NCBI GenBank assembly: GCA_026990815.1
Contig: JALXCS010000202.1
Location: 1 to 18,045 of the forward strand
Reading direction: 5' to 3'
Length of the DNA: 18,045 nt
From: Methylomonas sp.
Lineage (GTDB): Bacteria > Pseudomonadota > Gammaproteobacteria > Methylococcales > Methylomonadaceae
The stretch's first letter is position 1, and the number at the start of each line of letters is the position of its first letter. This document shows, piece by piece, positions 7,881 to 15,332 of this stretch. Position numbers and translations under genes: made by a program. The notes beneath the pieces are model-generated. The model was not told where the DNA came from. It worked only from the letters and a program-made list of their open reading frames with translations, and did not search any database.

Positions 7881-9209
7881 ATGGTTGATTTAACCCAAAA
7901 CCTGATTCCGGCACAATGTGATGTCTTGATTATCGGCGGTGGTCCTGCAGGTAGCAGCGCTGCGATTGAATTAGCCAAAAGTGGTGTCGATGTGGTGTTG
8001 CTGGAGCGCACTATATTTCCCAGAAATCAGGTGGGTGAGAGTCTGATCCCCCATTTCTGGAAATTTGCCGATGCATTGGGCGTATCGGAAAAAATTGAAA
8101 GGGAAGGGTTTATTGCAAAGGCTGGTGGAATAACCATTTGGGACAATAAATTCAGACAGATTTCATTTGCAAAATTTGGTTATCAGCGACCCGGTTTGCA
8201 TGTGGAACGTGATATTTTTGATGATCTGTTGCTGACACATGCACAAATATCAGGGGCTCAGGTTTTTTGTCAGGTAACAGTTAAAAAAGTTGATTTTGGG
8301 AACAAAAATCATCCCGTTGTTTCTTTTTTTGACAAACGGCACGATGAAAATGAAGCTGGGTCGATACGATGTCAATATGTCATTGATGCTAGTGGTCACA
8401 GTACGCTTCTAGCCAATGCTTTTAAAGCCCGAAAATTAATTAGTCCAAAACTGAATTTTTTATCGCTGTGGGGGTATTTCAAAAATTCACGGTATGTTGG
8501 TGTTGACAGAAAAAGTCATGCCGCATCAGAGCTGCAAATAGTTAAACCCGTTACGTTTGTCACTTCCTATAAAACTGGCTGGTTATGGCATATTATCCTT
8601 AGGGAAAAAACCAGCATCGGGTTGATAATGCCTGTCGAGCAATTCAAATCTGTTCAGCCTGAGCAACGGGAAACCTATTTCAAGCAAGCTTGCCAGGAAA
8701 TTCCTGAAATTTCAAAGCTTCTAAACAATGCCCGGTTTGTTGAGGGTTCATTGCAATTTCGGCCTAATTACTCCTATTACAGCGATAATATCAGCGGCGA
8801 AAATTATTATTGTATTGGCGATGCAGCGGCGTTTGCTGATCCAATTTTTTCACATGGGGTGCAAAACGCTTTATATAATGCAGCCGTGGTTTGCATGGCA
8901 ATAAGGGCTTCGCTAAAACAGAGAGAAAACCGGCTTCGATATAGTCAATTATGTGAAACCCGGATGCAGCAATTCTATGGGTTTTCAAGAGCGTTGGCGT
9001 TAGGAGATTATGGTATTCATGGTGTTAATCGGGAATTGGTTAAATCGTTGATTAAAACAATGCCACCGCTGGAACTGGAATTGATCCGCGTGGCTTCTGA
9101 AATGACCAATCGCTCTGAAAATTTTCATCAATTGGCCTGTGAAGCTGGTGTTTGGGGAAGTATGAATTCAAACAGAAAGCAAGATCAGGATGATTTTTTA
9201 AAGCTTTAA
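7881..9209 (+). CDS. FAD-dependent halogenase-like oxidoreductase 2
   Basis: This is a 442-residue flavoprotein of the same superfamily as the enzyme at 6025-7209. It has IIGGGPAGSS (17-26), VGESLIP (51-57), a KAG motif (80-82) before ITIWD at the catalytic-lysine position of many phenol-type halogenases, VIDASGHS (167-174) and GDAAAFADPIFSHG (313-326). The WxWxIP signature is altered to WLWHII (234-239), the final proline being replaced. Family membership is sure; whether it halogenates, hydroxylates or reduces its substrate is open. It lies 123 bases past the lipoprotein gene and beyond the REP-like palindrome, so it may be transcribed at a lower level or alone; no good promoter or Shine-Dalgarno is visible before its ATG. 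It probably modifies the same polyene product. Confidence 0.83.
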   Translation: MVDLTQNLIPAQCDVLIIGGGPAGSSAAIELAKSGVDVVLLERTIFPRNQVGESLIPHFWKFADALGVSEKIEREGFIAKAGGITIWDNKFRQISFAKFGYQRPGLHVERDIFDDLLLTHAQISGAQVFCQVTVKKVDFGNKNHPVVSFFDKRHDENEAGSIRCQYVIDASGHSTLLANAFKARKLISPKLNFLSLWGYFKNSRYVGVDRKSHAASELQIVKPVTFVTSYKTGWLWHIILREKTSIGLIMPVEQFKSVQPEQRETYFKQACQEIPEISKLLNNARFVEGSLQFRPNYSYYSDNISGENYYCIGDAAAFADPIFSHGVQNALYNAAVVCMAIRASLKQRENRLRYSQLCETRMQQFYGFSRALALGDYGIHGVNRELVKSLIKTMPPLELELIRVASEMTNRSENFHQLACEAGVWGSMNSNRKQDQDDFLKL

Positions 9210-9280
9210 TTCTGTCGCAAAATGGAGTTTTCAGAGAAAATTGTCTTATGTCAGAATTCTTAGATTCACTTTTATTGCAA

Positions 9281-9310
9281 TTACTTTTTAAAAAAACCAG
9301 AGCGTATAAT
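9281..9310 (+). promoter_or_regulatory. Probable promoter of nhaD
   Basis: A perfect -10 hexamer TATAAT sits at 9305-9310, about 30 bases before the nhaD start. The best-spaced -35 is a poor TTACTT (9281-9286, spacing 18); a better TTGCAA at 9275-9280 is too far away (24 bases). A strong -10 with a weak -35 suggests help from an activator, which would suit a salt- or pH-induced antiporter, but no operator can be recognised. Confidence 0.45.
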
Positions 9311-9339
9311 AAAAAGAATTTTTTTCGAGGATTTTTTTA

Positions 9340-10644
9340 ATGCAGGGGAATCTGAATTTGTACGAGACAAACTCACTTGTTGGTTGGGTTTGTCTGGGTT
9401 TGTTCATTCTAGCTTATTTGTTTGTTGCGACTGAAGAAATCACCAGGATCAGAAAGTCGAAGCCGGTTATTCTGGCTTCTTGCATAATTTGGTTTTTGGT
9501 TGCGGAAGTCGCGGTGAATGACCACGGTTTCACAAAAGAGCAAATAAATGTGCTCATTAAGCATGATTTAATGGATTTTAGTGAACTGTTGTTGTTTCTG
9601 TTAGTTTCGATGACATACACCAACGCCTTGGTTGAGAGAAATGTATTTGAAAAGATTCGATATACCTTGATTTATTGGGGGCTAAATTATCGGCAGCTTT
9701 TTTGGCTCACTGGATTTATTGCTTTTTTTCTATCAACTGTTGCAAATAATTTGACGACAGCAATGGTGATGGGAGCCGTTGTTCTTGCCTGTGGAAAAGA
9801 TAATGTCGAGTTTATTAAATTGAGTTTTATCAATATCGTGATTGCGGCCAATGCTGGCGGCGTGTTCAGCCCGTTTGGCGATGTCACGACTCTGATGGTA
9901 TGGCAAGATGGAGTGGTCGATTTTACAGGTTTTTTTGTGTTGTTCCTTCCAGCACTGGTTAATTTTGTGGTTCCTGCTGTCGTATTTAGTTTTTTTATTC
10001 CACCTGCCTGTCCAGTAGCTAAAATGGAAAAACCTGTAAAACTGAAAAAAGGGGCGCTTGTTATAACTCTTCTATTTTTTGTTACGATTGCGATTTCTGT
10101 TATTTGTGAAGAAGTTTTGTATATTCCCCCTTTTATGGGAATGATGATGGGACTTGCTTTGCTTATGTTTGTTAGCTATTGGTTAAAAAGGACGAAAAAA
10201 GAAGAGTCCAGCTATGATGTTTTTACTAATGTCAGGGATTCAGAATGGGATACTTTATTGTTTTTTTACGGTATTATTTTCTGTATTGGCGGCTTGAATG
10301 AGCTGGGTTACCTGCAGTTGGCATCAGATGCTATCTATAATAATTTAAGTTTCACCTGGGCAAATGTACTGATAGGAGCGTTGTCAGCGGTGATTGATAA
10401 TATTCCTGTGATGTTGTCAGTGCTGGAAATGCAGCCACCGATGGATTTAACGCAATGGCTTTTGGTGACATTGACGGCTGGTGTCGGTGGTTCACTTTTA
10501 TCTATTGGTTCTGCCGCCGGGGTTGCGCTAATGGGGCAGTCAAAAGGGCTCTATACCTTTTTGGATCACCTAAAATGGTTGCCAGTAATTGTTCTTGGGT
10601 ATGGGGCTTCGATTTACGTTCATTTGCTGATTTCTGCTGGTTAA
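9340..10644 (+). CDS. nhaD: Na+/H+ antiporter NhaD
   Basis: This 434-residue inner-membrane protein of the ion transporter superfamily exchanges internal Na+ (or Li+) for external H+ and protects against salt and alkali. It has about 12 hydrophobic segments. The NhaD hallmarks are present: TVANNLTTAMVMG, the re-entrant motif NAGGVFSPFGDVTTLMVW with its conserved Asp, SAVIDNIPVM with a second membrane Asp, and GVGGSLLSIGSAAGVALMG near the C-terminus. The start is well supported, with GAGGA (9327-9331) eight bases before the ATG. It has its own promoter and no co-transcribed partner. NhaD is common in marine and haloalkaliphilic gammaproteobacteria, which supports a sodium-rich habitat. It is not obviously related to the polyene genes upstream. 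Confidence 0.95.
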   Translation: MQGNLNLYETNSLVGWVCLGLFILAYLFVATEEITRIRKSKPVILASCIIWFLVAEVAVNDHGFTKEQINVLIKHDLMDFSELLLFLLVSMTYTNALVERNVFEKIRYTLIYWGLNYRQLFWLTGFIAFFLSTVANNLTTAMVMGAVVLACGKDNVEFIKLSFINIVIAANAGGVFSPFGDVTTLMVWQDGVVDFTGFFVLFLPALVNFVVPAVVFSFFIPPACPVAKMEKPVKLKKGALVITLLFFVTIAISVICEEVLYIPPFMGMMMGLALLMFVSYWLKRTKKEESSYDVFTNVRDSEWDTLLFFYGIIFCIGGLNELGYLQLASDAIYNNLSFTWANVLIGALSAVIDNIPVMLSVLEMQPPMDLTQWLLVTLTAGVGGSLLSIGSAAGVALMGQSKGLYTFLDHLKWLPVIVLGYGASIYVHLLISAG

Positions 10645-10721
10645 TGATTGTTGGTAACCGAGAATTTTCGATGGAAGATAATAAATTTCTCTGGGCATGA
10701 CAAAAATTTGTGGAATGGAGG

Positions 10722-10814
10722 TAAGTGATTGAAATAAAAAGACACGCGAAGAAAATCATTGTAGTTCTTTATCGCATCTCTGCGATAGAAGACCCTGTTA
10801 TTTTCAATCACTTA
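10722..10814. repeat. Nested inverted repeat between nhaD and the phosphorylase gene
   Basis: The outer arms TAAGTGATTGAAA (10722-10734) and its exact complement (10802-10814) extend inwards by three more pairs with one bulge. Inside sits a second perfect hairpin, TATCGCA (10770-10776), loop TCTC, TGCGATA (10781-10787), which can extend by four pairs across a bulged G. The element lies between two convergent genes. It could act as a two-way terminator, although no strong T-run follows either arm, or be a small MITE-like element or an RNA structure. There is no open frame of note in it, nor in the rest of the 230-base gap. Confidence 0.6.
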
Positions 10815-10874
10815 TCTCTTTAACATCCCTAACATCCAAGTCGGTGAGTTTTTTGTCGTTTACAAAGAATAAAT

Positions 10875-11600
10875 TTATATTTTTTCTAATAATGCCAAGG
10901 CATCAGCCATTCCCCGTTTCAGGTTTTGTTCGATTTCTGCCATAGTGATGATCCCCTCAACTTTGCCGGCAGCCCAATTGGCAATGACTGCGCAGGCAGC
11001 ATATTCCAGTTCCAATTCCCTTGCTAGGGCGGCTTCCGGCATGCCAGTCATACCAACAAGATCGCAACCGTCTTTTTCCATGCGTAAAATTTCTGCAGCA
11101 GTTTCCAGTCTTGGCCCTTGGGTACAGCCATAGACACCGCTAGAATAAACATCAATTTGTAATGTTTGTGCCAGGGCTATTAATTTGTTTCGCAAATTTT
11201 CGGAATAAGGAAAAGAGAAATCAATATGGGTGACTTCTTCCAAATTTTCTTCAAAAAAAGTATGTTGCCGGCCATAGCTATAGTCGATGATTTGATTCGG
11301 AATAACAATTCGACCAGGGAACATTTCTTGAGTAATGCCGCCAACAGCGGCAACAGCAATAATTTTTGTCACTCCCAGCTCTTTTAAGCCCCAGATGTTT
11401 GCTCGGTAATTAATTTTATGCGGGGGGATGACGTGTGGATTGCCATGCCGGGCCAAAAAAACGATATTTTTGCCATTGAGTTGCCCTAACTGATAGCCAG
11501 CAGAAGGAGAACCATACGGGGTATCGATATTTTTGCTTTCTGATAGTTCAAGCCCTTTGATTTGAATTAGTCCAGTACCGCCGATAATCGCTGTTGTCAT
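10875..11600 (-). CDS. S-methyl-5'-thioinosine phosphorylase
   Basis: This 241-residue enzyme of the trimeric purine nucleoside phosphorylase/MTAP family splits a methylthionucleoside with phosphate into the base and 5-methylthioribose-1-phosphate. Visible motifs are GGTG (7-10), RHGNPHVIPPHKINYRAN (51-68) for phosphate and ribose contacts, CTQGPRLETAAE (159-170) and LVGMTGMPEA (181-190). At the base-specificity position, where adenine-specific MTAP has Asp, it has Asn (IANWAAG, Asn208), which fits a 6-oxopurine such as hypoxanthine; this points to methylthioinosine. The gene follows a hypoxanthine phosphoribosyltransferase gene by 10 bases, with AGGA overlapping that gene's stop, so the freed hypoxanthine would be salvaged by the neighbour. 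A matching methylthioadenosine deaminase is expected elsewhere in the genome. Confidence 0.88.
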   Translation of the reverse strand: MTTAIIGGTGLIQIKGLELSESKNIDTPYGSPSAGYQLGQLNGKNIVFLARHGNPHVIPPHKINYRANIWGLKELGVTKIIAVAAVGGITQEMFPGRIVIPNQIIDYSYGRQHTFFEENLEEVTHIDFSFPYSENLRNKLIALAQTLQIDVYSSGVYGCTQGPRLETAAEILRMEKDGCDLVGMTGMPEAALARELELEYAACAVIANWAAGKVEGIITMAEIEQNLKRGMADALALLEKI

Positions 11601-11610
11601 TCTTTAGTTC

Positions 11611-12153
11611 CTATTGTTCTTTACAGGCAAAAATGCCGGGAGCATTACGTAAGTAGCCTTTATAGTCCATGCCATAACCAAACAAGTATCGGTTAGGAGT
11701 TTCAAGTCCAACAAAATCAGCTCGTATCGGCTTTTGCCTACCGAGGTTTTTGTTTACCAGAACGGCACTAAAAACTTTCGTTGCCCCTTGTTGTTGACAA
11801 TAATCGTATATGGCTTTCAGAGTTATGCCTTCATCAAGAATGTCATCAATAAGTAAAATAGTTCGGTTTTTTAGATCAGTTTCCGGCTTATGCAGCCAAT
11901 TAATTTCAGCGCCCGAAGTGGAATTGCGATAGCGGCTGGCATTAATCGCATCAATAGTGAGTGGAAAATTTAATCGTGTTAACAATTTTCCAGCAGTCAC
12001 GATGCCGCCATTAAGCACGCAGAGCATGACTGGATTGGTTTCTGCCAATTGGGAATTGATTGTTTCAGCTATTTCATCAATGGCTTGTTCGACTTGTGCT
12101 TCGCTATAAATTTTTTCAGCGTTTTCTTCAACGCGTTTTATTTCGTCTATCAT
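11611..12153 (-). CDS. Hypoxanthine-guanine phosphoribosyltransferase
   Basis: This is a 180-residue type I phosphoribosyltransferase that joins hypoxanthine or guanine to PRPP to give IMP or GMP. The PRPP loop LLIDDILDEGIT (100-111) is typical, with the two acidic residues that bind Mg-ribose; FGYGMDYKGYLRN near the C-terminus matches the close relatives found in Pseudomonas. I chose the ATG at 12153 because it forms an ATGA overlap with the nagZ stop, giving family length; a longer reading from 12192 would add 13 poorly conserved residues inside nagZ. It is the middle gene of the nagZ operon and provides the salvage step for the base released by the phosphorylase next to it. Confidence 0.9.
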   Translation of the reverse strand: MIDEIKRVEENAEKIYSEAQVEQAIDEIAETINSQLAETNPVMLCVLNGGIVTAGKLLTRLNFPLTIDAINASRYRNSTSGAEINWLHKPETDLKNRTILLIDDILDEGITLKAIYDYCQQQGATKVFSAVLVNKNLGRQKPIRADFVGLETPNRYLFGYGMDYKGYLRNAPGIFACKEQ

Positions 12154-13160
12154 GCTGTCATTAGATTTAATTGTGAGGTGATTTCCTGCCATTTTTGGGT
12201 TTTACAAAGTCCGTCAAAATCGCCATGAATTTTGCCGAGCATATTTAGCAATCGTGATTCCCGAATGGAATTTGGTTGAATCGCAATGGTTTCCAAAACC
12301 TGTTCAGCGGCTTCAGGATTATTACACACCAGAATCATATCGCAACCCGCTTCTAAGGCTAGTTTGCCGCGGTCTGTGAAATCACCGATTCCGGCTGCGC
12401 CTTCCATGCTCAAATCATCACTAAAAACAGCGCCGTCAAAACCTAATTGCTGGCGAAGAATTTGTACAATCCAGATTTTTGAAAATCCCGCGGGTTTATC
12501 ATCGACTTTTGGGTAGATAACATGAGCGGGCATAATGCCTTCTAGTCCTTCAGCAATGAGTTTTTTGAAAGGAATCAAGTCTTTATTCTGAATTTCATCC
12601 AAACATCTTTCATCAACAGGAAGTGCTAGGTGCGAATCAAGAGCAATGGCGCCATGCCCTGGGAAATGTTTACCAACTGCAGACATACCGGCCTGATTCA
12701 TACCTTTTCTGAAAAGACTGGCCAGTTCGGCCGTTTGTTCTGGATCGGGGGAAAAAGAGCGATCACCAATTATTTCACTAATGCCGTAATCGACATCTAA
12801 AACTGGTGCAAAGCTGAAATCTATACCAACAGTTAATAATTCAGAAGCCATAAGCCAACCGGCTGATTGGGTGAGTTCCGGATGGTCGAGATAGCAAACA
12901 ACTGGAGGCAGACGGGTAAATTCTTTTTGAAAACGTTGTACACGTCCGCCTTCCTGATCTACAGCAATGAGAATATGGCCGTTTCTTGTAGATTTTATCT
13001 GTCCGGTTAACTCAGTTATTTGATTTCTGTCATGGTAGTTTCGGGTGAATAAAATAACGGCTCCTGTATTAGGATGGGCAATTTTCTCTTTATCGTAAGA
13101 GCTTAGTTCTAGTCCTTCAATATCAATCATTACCGGACCGATGGGGAGGGTTTTATTCAT
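12150..13160 (-). CDS. nagZ: Beta-N-acetylhexosaminidase NagZ
   Basis: This cytoplasmic glycoside hydrolase of family 3 removes N-acetylglucosamine from anhydromuropeptides during peptidoglycan recycling. It has 336 residues, usual for single-domain NagZ. Landmarks are GPVMIDIEGLEL (8-19), ILFTRNYHD (36-44), VDQEGGRVQRF (67-77), the substrate and catalytic loop KHFPGHGAIALDSH (164-177) with the Asp-His dyad of the NagZ branch, and FSDDLSMEGA with nucleophile Asp248. The start at 13160 puts GPVM just inside the N-terminus as in other NagZ proteins; no clear Shine-Dalgarno precedes it. It heads a three-gene operon and is divergent from the FliL-like gene. In bacteria with inducible AmpC its product sets the muropeptide signal; no ampC or ampR is seen here. 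Confidence 0.96.
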   Translation of the reverse strand: MNKTLPIGPVMIDIEGLELSSYDKEKIAHPNTGAVILFTRNYHDRNQITELTGQIKSTRNGHILIAVDQEGGRVQRFQKEFTRLPPVVCYLDHPELTQSAGWLMASELLTVGIDFSFAPVLDVDYGISEIIGDRSFSPDPEQTAELASLFRKGMNQAGMSAVGKHFPGHGAIALDSHLALPVDERCLDEIQNKDLIPFKKLIAEGLEGIMPAHVIYPKVDDKPAGFSKIWIVQILRQQLGFDGAVFSDDLSMEGAAGIGDFTDRGKLALEAGCDMILVCNNPEAAEQVLETIAIQPNSIRESRLLNMLGKIHGDFDGLCKTQKWQEITSQLNLMTA

Positions 13161-13213
13161 GGTTAGAAATATTTTGTACTATATTTAAAGTATTTGAAAT
13201 CAGGGTGACCAAA

Positions 13214-13600
13214 GTGCGAATTTTCCTAATCATTGGCTTTTTATGTTTTTCCGGCTTTATTTATGCTGATGATGAAACTCCAGAACCAGTGCTTGAGTAT
13301 CTGGAAATGAGTCCAAAGTTTACCGTTAATTTAGCAGAACGGAAAAAATATTTGTTGGTTAATGTGCAACTCATGGTGGAAGGGATTGAAGCGGTTGATA
13401 AAATCAAAAAGCACTTTCCGTTATTAAGGCATCAATTAATTATGTATTTTAGTGGTCGTTTTGCTGCGGAGTTACAAACTTCAAAGCAGCGGGAAAAATT
13501 ACGCCAAGGGGCACTAGAGACCATTCGCGAAACCTTGGATAAATATGAAAACAGTGATGGTCTCAGGGATTTGTTTTTTACCGAGTTTTTGGTGAGTTAA
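13214..13600 (+). CDS. FliL-like protein with signal peptide, orphan
   Basis: This small protein (128 residues from the GTG at 13214) resembles flagellar FliL. After a short signal peptide (MRIFLIIGFLCFSGFIYA) comes a FliL-type domain: EYLEMSPKFTVNLAERKKYLLVNVQLMVEG, then IKKHFPLLRHQLIMYFSG, LQTSKQREKLRQGALETI and the closing LFFTEFLVS, in the order seen in FliL. FliL is a membrane protein beside the stator; here the anchor is replaced by what looks like a cleavable signal. I preferred the GTG at 13214 to that at 13205 because AGGG (13202-13205) is eight bases upstream of it. No flagellar genes are nearby. Many gammaproteobacteria have such solitary copies of unknown role. Its 3' end overlaps the convergent transporter gene by four bases. 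Confidence 0.75.
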   Translation: MRIFLIIGFLCFSGFIYADDETPEPVLEYLEMSPKFTVNLAERKKYLLVNVQLMVEGIEAVDKIKKHFPLLRHQLIMYFSGRFAAELQTSKQREKLRQGALETIRETLDKYENSDGLRDLFFTEFLVS

Positions 13601-14274
13601 AAAGTCCCTATTTTTTTAAGATTAGCGATTATTTCAGGCGGCATTTTAAGATAGGCCATGTAGGCCGCATAACCAGCAAGTAATATAAAGATAATACCGC
13701 TTATGCGATGCAGAAGCTGAATTGAAATTTTTTGCAGAATTTTGCGTCCAGCAAAAACCCCAATTGCTGAGGTTGAAGCCAAGGCTAATGTTGATCCAGT
13801 CCACACCGCCATCGGCAAGGCAGTACTGCTGAGGGCAACGACCGCTAGTTGGGTTTTGTCTCCAAATTCGGCGAAGGTTATTAAAACAAGGGTGGCGATA
13901 AACATATTATGAATTTTCATTGGTGAGACATCGCCATCATCCTCTTCTTCATCTCTAGCTAACAAAGCATGAAAACCAAAACCAGCAAACAATAACATAA
14001 CAATACCCGAGATTAGGTAATCAGGAATCCATGTTGCGATAACGCTACCAAAAATAACCGCGAGACCATTTAAAAAAATAAAAGCAGTGACTGCGCCTAA
14101 AAAAACCGGCATGGCTCGGTGTTTAAAAGCAAGGGTCATGCAAACCAGTTGGCTTTTATCGCCAAATTCAGCAGCAAAAATTAGAACAAAACTACTGGCT
14201 GAAACACTCAACCAGTGAAGCAGATCTTTTGAAAAAAAATTCAGGCTTTGCAAGTCAGAGAAATTAAAATCCAT
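13597..14274 (-). CDS. GDT1/UPF0016 (TMEM165-like) cation transporter
   Basis: This 225-residue inner-membrane protein has two homologous halves, each with the family signature: AEFGDKSQ (35-42) and AEFGDKTQ (135-142). Six membrane helices are apparent. Between the halves lies an acidic stretch, DEEEDDGD (108-115), placed like the cytoplasmic linker. Characterised relatives export Mn2+ in bacteria (MneA) and move Mn2+ or Ca2+ in yeast and humans, so Mn2+ export is the most likely job; substrate cannot be read from sequence. Its start lies three bases after the stop of the ZIP transporter gene, so the two are co-transcribed and probably work on the same or related metals. No yybP-ykoY-like riboswitch can be seen. 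Confidence 0.88.
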   Translation of the reverse strand: MDFNFSDLQSLNFFSKDLLHWLSVSASSFVLIFAAEFGDKSQLVCMTLAFKHRAMPVFLGAVTAFIFLNGLAVIFGSVIATWIPDYLISGIVMLLFAGFGFHALLARDEEEDDGDVSPMKIHNMFIATLVLITFAEFGDKTQLAVVALSSTALPMAVWTGSTLALASTSAIGVFAGRKILQKISIQLLHRISGIIFILLAGYAAYMAYLKMPPEIIANLKKIGTF

Positions 14275-14277
14275 GGA

Positions 14278-15222
14278 TTAACCAAGTAGATTATCCAGAA
14301 CCATCATGATGATAAACCCGATCATCAATGAAAAGGTAGCAATTCTGGAGCGGCCGTTGGTATGGGTTTCAGGGATGATTTCTTCCGAAATAACAAACAG
14401 CATGGCGCCAGCCGCAAAACCCATGGCAATAGGCAGTAATTGTTCAAAGGCAGTGACCATGGTAATGCCCAGCAAGCCACCAACAGGTTCTACCAGCCCG
14501 GTTAGTGTGGCAATCCCAACTGCTTTCCATTTGTTATAGCCCAACCCCACTAGAGGTAAGGCAACGGCAAGACCCTCGGGTATATTTTGCAGGGCAATGG
14601 CTGTTGCTAAAATGGTGCCGTTTTTTATATCGCCCGATCCAAAACTTACTCCAACGGACAAGCCTTCAGGAAAATTATGGATAGTGATTGCAGCAATAAA
14701 CAGCCAGATTTTTTTAATTGATTGTAATTGGGTATCAGTGGCTGAATCGAACTTGATGTGGGGTAAATGCTTATCGGTATAATGTAGGAACACCGCGCCC
14801 AGCATCATGCCAGCAGAAACAATCCAGATGCCTTTGCCTGGCCAGATTTGATTTCCATATTCAAAACCGGGAACCAAAAGAGAAAATGCTGTTGCTGCGA
14901 GCATAACGCCAGCAGCTGCACCTAATAAACTATTAAAAAGATCTTCGGATATGGTTTTAAAAAATGCTGCGGGTAATGCGCCTAGGCCGGTGGCCAAGCC
15001 GGCGAGAATGCTGGCAAGAAAACCAATAACGGCGATTTGACCAAAAAGACCATATAAGGTGCCGAAAACAATAATCTGCGAGGCTATGAATATTCCGGCA
15101 ATAACCGCCCATCGTTTAGTTTTGGGCATCGCCTGAAGTTGTTTATATTTTTCGCAAGACTGAATTTTCGACCATTGTTCTTCCACAAAATCCTGGAATG
15201 GTGCTTCTTGTTGAGTTGTCAT
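14278..15222 (-). CDS. ZIP-family divalent metal transporter
   Basis: This 314-residue membrane protein of the ZIP (ZupT/GufA-like) family carries Zn2+ or other divalent metals towards the cytoplasm. Metal-site motifs are clear: HNFPEG (182-187) on one helix and QNIPEG (212-217) on the next, plus EEIIPETH (280-287) near the end. A hydrophilic N-terminal stretch of about 35 residues precedes the first helix, longer than in ZupT. I chose the ATG at 15222, which has TGGGA six bases or so upstream; a start at 15279 would add 19 residues with no ribosome binding site. It is the first gene of a two-gene unit with the GDT1-like transporter, and is divergent from cobO across 110 bases. Confidence 0.88.
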   Translation of the reverse strand: MTTQQEAPFQDFVEEQWSKIQSCEKYKQLQAMPKTKRWAVIAGIFIASQIIVFGTLYGLFGQIAVIGFLASILAGLATGLGALPAAFFKTISEDLFNSLLGAAAGVMLAATAFSLLVPGFEYGNQIWPGKGIWIVSAGMMLGAVFLHYTDKHLPHIKFDSATDTQLQSIKKIWLFIAAITIHNFPEGLSVGVSFGSGDIKNGTILATAIALQNIPEGLAVALPLVGLGYNKWKAVGIATLTGLVEPVGGLLGITMVTAFEQLLPIAMGFAAGAMLFVISEEIIPETHTNGRSRIATFSLMIGFIIMMVLDNLLG

Positions 15223-15332
15223 GTTGATTCCCACAAAAAAATTAAAAGAATAATACAGGTTTTTTGATGTAAGGTACAAATGATCAAGATTTTATCAAGT
15301 TATACTAAGAACTAAATAAACTGGAATACATA

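Noticed and set aside
10645..10720. Short frames after nhaD (for example an 11-codon frame at 10697-10732)
   Set aside because: They are too short and lack supporting features; the gap is better explained by the inverted-repeat element.
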